DNA from: Lacticaseibacillus rhamnosus
GTDB lineage: Bacteria; Bacillota; Bacilli; Lactobacillales; Lactobacillaceae
Direction: 5' to 3'
Length of the DNA: 64,000 nucleotides
NCBI RefSeq assembly: GCF_900636965.1
Contig: NZ_LR134331.1
Coordinates: forward strand, 2,666,001 to 2,730,000
This document shows, piece by piece, positions 62,401 through 64,000 of this stretch. The stretch's first letter is position 1. Every line of letters starts with the position of its first letter. A model generated the notes under the pieces. The model worked only from the letters and a program-made list of their open reading frames with translations. It did no database searches and was not told the DNA's origin. Made by a program: the position numbers and the translations under genes.

Positions 62401-64000
62401 ATGCACAAAAGTTGGTGGCAAGAAGCAGTGGTTTATCAGGTTTACCCCCGCAGTTTTCAAGATAGTAACGGCGATGGTATCGGTGATTTGCAAGGTATCA
62501 TCCAGCATTTGGATTACATTAAAGAACTCGGCGCTGATGTTATCTGGCTCAACCCGATTTACAAATCACCCAACGCCGACAACGGATACGACATTGCGGA
62601 TTATCAACAAATCATGCCGGAGTTTGGTACCATGACCGATTTCCAACAACTGTTAAAAGCAGCCCACGCCCGCGGTCTGAAGATGATGATGGATCTGGTC
62701 GTCAACCATACCTCTGACGAACATCCTTGGTTCCAAGCGGCTATGCAAAGTCGCACGGATCCCCATCATGACTGGTATATTTGGCGCGATCCTGTTGATG
62801 GTCATGCACCGACTAACTGGCGCGCGGATTTTGGCGGCTCCGCTTGGACGTATGTACCGGAAGTCGGCCAGTATTATCTGCACCTTTTTGCGGTCAAACA
62901 GCCTGATCTGAATTGGACAAACCCCGCCGTGCGCAAGGCCGTTTTTGACATGATGACGTGGTGGTGTGATCAAGGGATTGATGGTTTTCGAATGGATGTT
63001 ATCAATCTAATTTCAAAGCCTGAAGTTTTTGCTGATGATCCACACCTTTTGGAACAGCCAAACGGCAACTCGCTGGGCTTAATTGCCAATGGTCCGCACG
63101 TGCACGAGTACTTACGCGCGATGAACAAGGCAGTTTTGTCCAAGCACGATCTTATGACAGTTGGCGAGGCACCCGGCGTTACCCCCGCCTTGGCACTTCA
63201 ATATACTGGTTTCGATCGCCACGAGCTTGAAATGGTCTTCCAGTTTAAACATGTTGGCCTTGATAACGATCCACAATTCGGCAAGTGGTCACTCAAGCAT
63301 CCCCAGTTAATCGATCTAAAACGCGTCCTATCCGATTGGCAAACTGCACTACACGGTAAGGCTTGGAACAGTTTGTATTGGGATAATCACGATCAAGCCC
63401 GCGCTGTTTCGCGTTTCGGAGACGATCGCCAGGCTTTTCGGGTTCGCTCTGCCAAAATGCTCGCCGCCACCTTGCATTTTCTGGAAGGGACGCCTTACAT
63501 CTATCAAGGTGAAGAGCTTGGCATGACCAACGTTGCCTTTCCATCCATTCACGATTATCGCGATCTCGACACCCTAAACGCTTGGCATGAACTTGTTGAA
63601 CAGCAACACGCTCTTGCGCCAGAGGATATGTTAAAAAGAATTCACCGTCGTTCCCGCGATAACGCTCGAACCCCGATGCAATGGTCAACTGCGCCGCAAG
63701 CCGGCTTCACCGCAGGCACCCCTTGGCTAGCCGTGAACCCAAACTACCCGGACATTAACGCAACCGCTGCACTAGCAGATTCCGACTCGGTCTTCTTCTT
63801 TTATCAAAAACTCATTCGGCTGCGTAAACAATACCCCGATCTGATTGTTTACGGCGCTTACACCTTACTCGACTCAGACGACCCTGATGTGTACATGTAC
63901 CAGCGCCAGGCCGCCAATCAAGAACTGCTCGTCATCAGCAACTTCACCGACCAAACGTTGACTCGCAATATCGCCAAAAAGCTGTCACCTTCAGCCAAAC
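62401..64000 (+). CDS. GH13 alpha-glucosidase (oligo-1,6-glucosidase type), 3' end cut by window edge
   Basis: The frame runs from an ATG with AAGGAGG about 10 nt upstream to the window end (533 codons), which should be nearly the whole enzyme. GH13 features: YQVYPRSFQDSNGDGIGDLQ, DLVVNHTSDEHPW (motif I), GFRMDVINLI with the nucleophile Asp (II), TVGEAPG with the acid/base Glu (III) and WDNHDQAR (IV). These fit oligo-1,6-glucosidase/trehalose-6-phosphate hydrolase/malL enzymes that cleave alpha-glucosides in the cytoplasm. No flanking transporter is visible within the window. Confidence 0.92.
   Translation, partial: MHKSWWQEAVVYQVYPRSFQDSNGDGIGDLQGIIQHLDYIKELGADVIWLNPIYKSPNADNGYDIADYQQIMPEFGTMTDFQQLLKAAHARGLKMMMDLVVNHTSDEHPWFQAAMQSRTDPHHDWYIWRDPVDGHAPTNWRADFGGSAWTYVPEVGQYYLHLFAVKQPDLNWTNPAVRKAVFDMMTWWCDQGIDGFRMDVINLISKPEVFADDPHLLEQPNGNSLGLIANGPHVHEYLRAMNKAVLSKHDLMTVGEAPGVTPALALQYTGFDRHELEMVFQFKHVGLDNDPQFGKWSLKHPQLIDLKRVLSDWQTALHGKAWNSLYWDNHDQARAVSRFGDDRQAFRVRSAKMLAATLHFLEGTPYIYQGEELGMTNVAFPSIHDYRDLDTLNAWHELVEQQHALAPEDMLKRIHRRSRDNARTPMQWSTAPQAGFTAGTPWLAVNPNYPDINATAALADSDSVFFFYQKLIRLRKQYPDLIVYGAYTLLDSDDPDVYMYQRQAANQELLVISNFTDQTLTRNIAKKLSPSAK

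Overview
The window looks like a chromosomal segment of a Lacticaseibacillus of the casei group, most likely L. rhamnosus. Support comes from Gram-positive ribosome binding sites, Lactobacillaceae-type gene families, a complete L-rhamnose operon, a galactitol-type PTS, a fused betaine-type permease/binding protein and a RecA with a long lysine/acid-rich tail. I infer the species from gene content; no database search was run. There is no prophage, complete insertion sequence, rRNA operon or CRISPR array.

Layout. 1-599: truncated MFS exporter, then a gene-poor stretch. 1481-5303: osmolyte-type ABC transporter with a flavin disulfide oxidoreductase. 5995-8283: HelD. 8407-10272: LysR regulator facing a TDT carrier. 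10814-13169: ABC export pair divergent from an ArsR-like regulator. 13313-17317: CPBP protease, tRNA-Thr, ABC exporter, HD hydrolase, MarR regulator. 17486-28834: UvrA-like ATPase, aldo/keto reductase, two Cof hydrolases, small proteins, RNase HI, LysR and aminotransferase. 28884-33466: two sibling small RNAs flank an immunity-like gene, recA and a DUF554 gene. 34015-39425: fruA-fruK, an RpiR regulator and glpK. 39607-39870: type I toxin-antitoxin locus. 40393-45344: UbiD/UbiX/LpdD hydroxyarylic acid decarboxylase locus with a transporter and LysR regulator. 45407-47359: MarR with a multidrug MFS. 47591-52007: galactitol-type PTS, small membrane protein, class II aldolase and DeoR regulator. 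52644-59233: rhaD-rhaA-rhaM-rhaB-MFS with a divergent AraC regulator. 59426-64000: alcohol dehydrogenase, YxeA-like protein, a membrane-anchored protein and a GH13 glucosidase cut by the window end.

Catabolic genes dominate and several carry probable CcpA (cre) sites (fru, gat, rha, adh). recA has a perfect LexA/DinR box inside its promoter spacer.

The most interesting material is non-coding. (1) Two homologous intergenic RNAs of about 133 nt (28925-29057 and 33334-33466) have the same promoter plan: NTCACA repeats spaced 11 bp, then 12 nt to a TATARG -10. They share a 5' hairpin, a C-rich loop, a single-stranded CTCCTCC anti-Shine-Dalgarno segment and a terminator. The plan resembles streptococcal CiaR-dependent csRNAs but with a different operator. 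(2) A family of about 120-bp palindromic repeats (around ten copies, several in tandem) shows compensatory base changes in its stems. (3) A holin-like toxin/antisense RNA pair has an overlapping leader ORF. (4) A 155-bp element folds as a three-way junction. (5) A 140-bp tandem repeat lies beside fruA.
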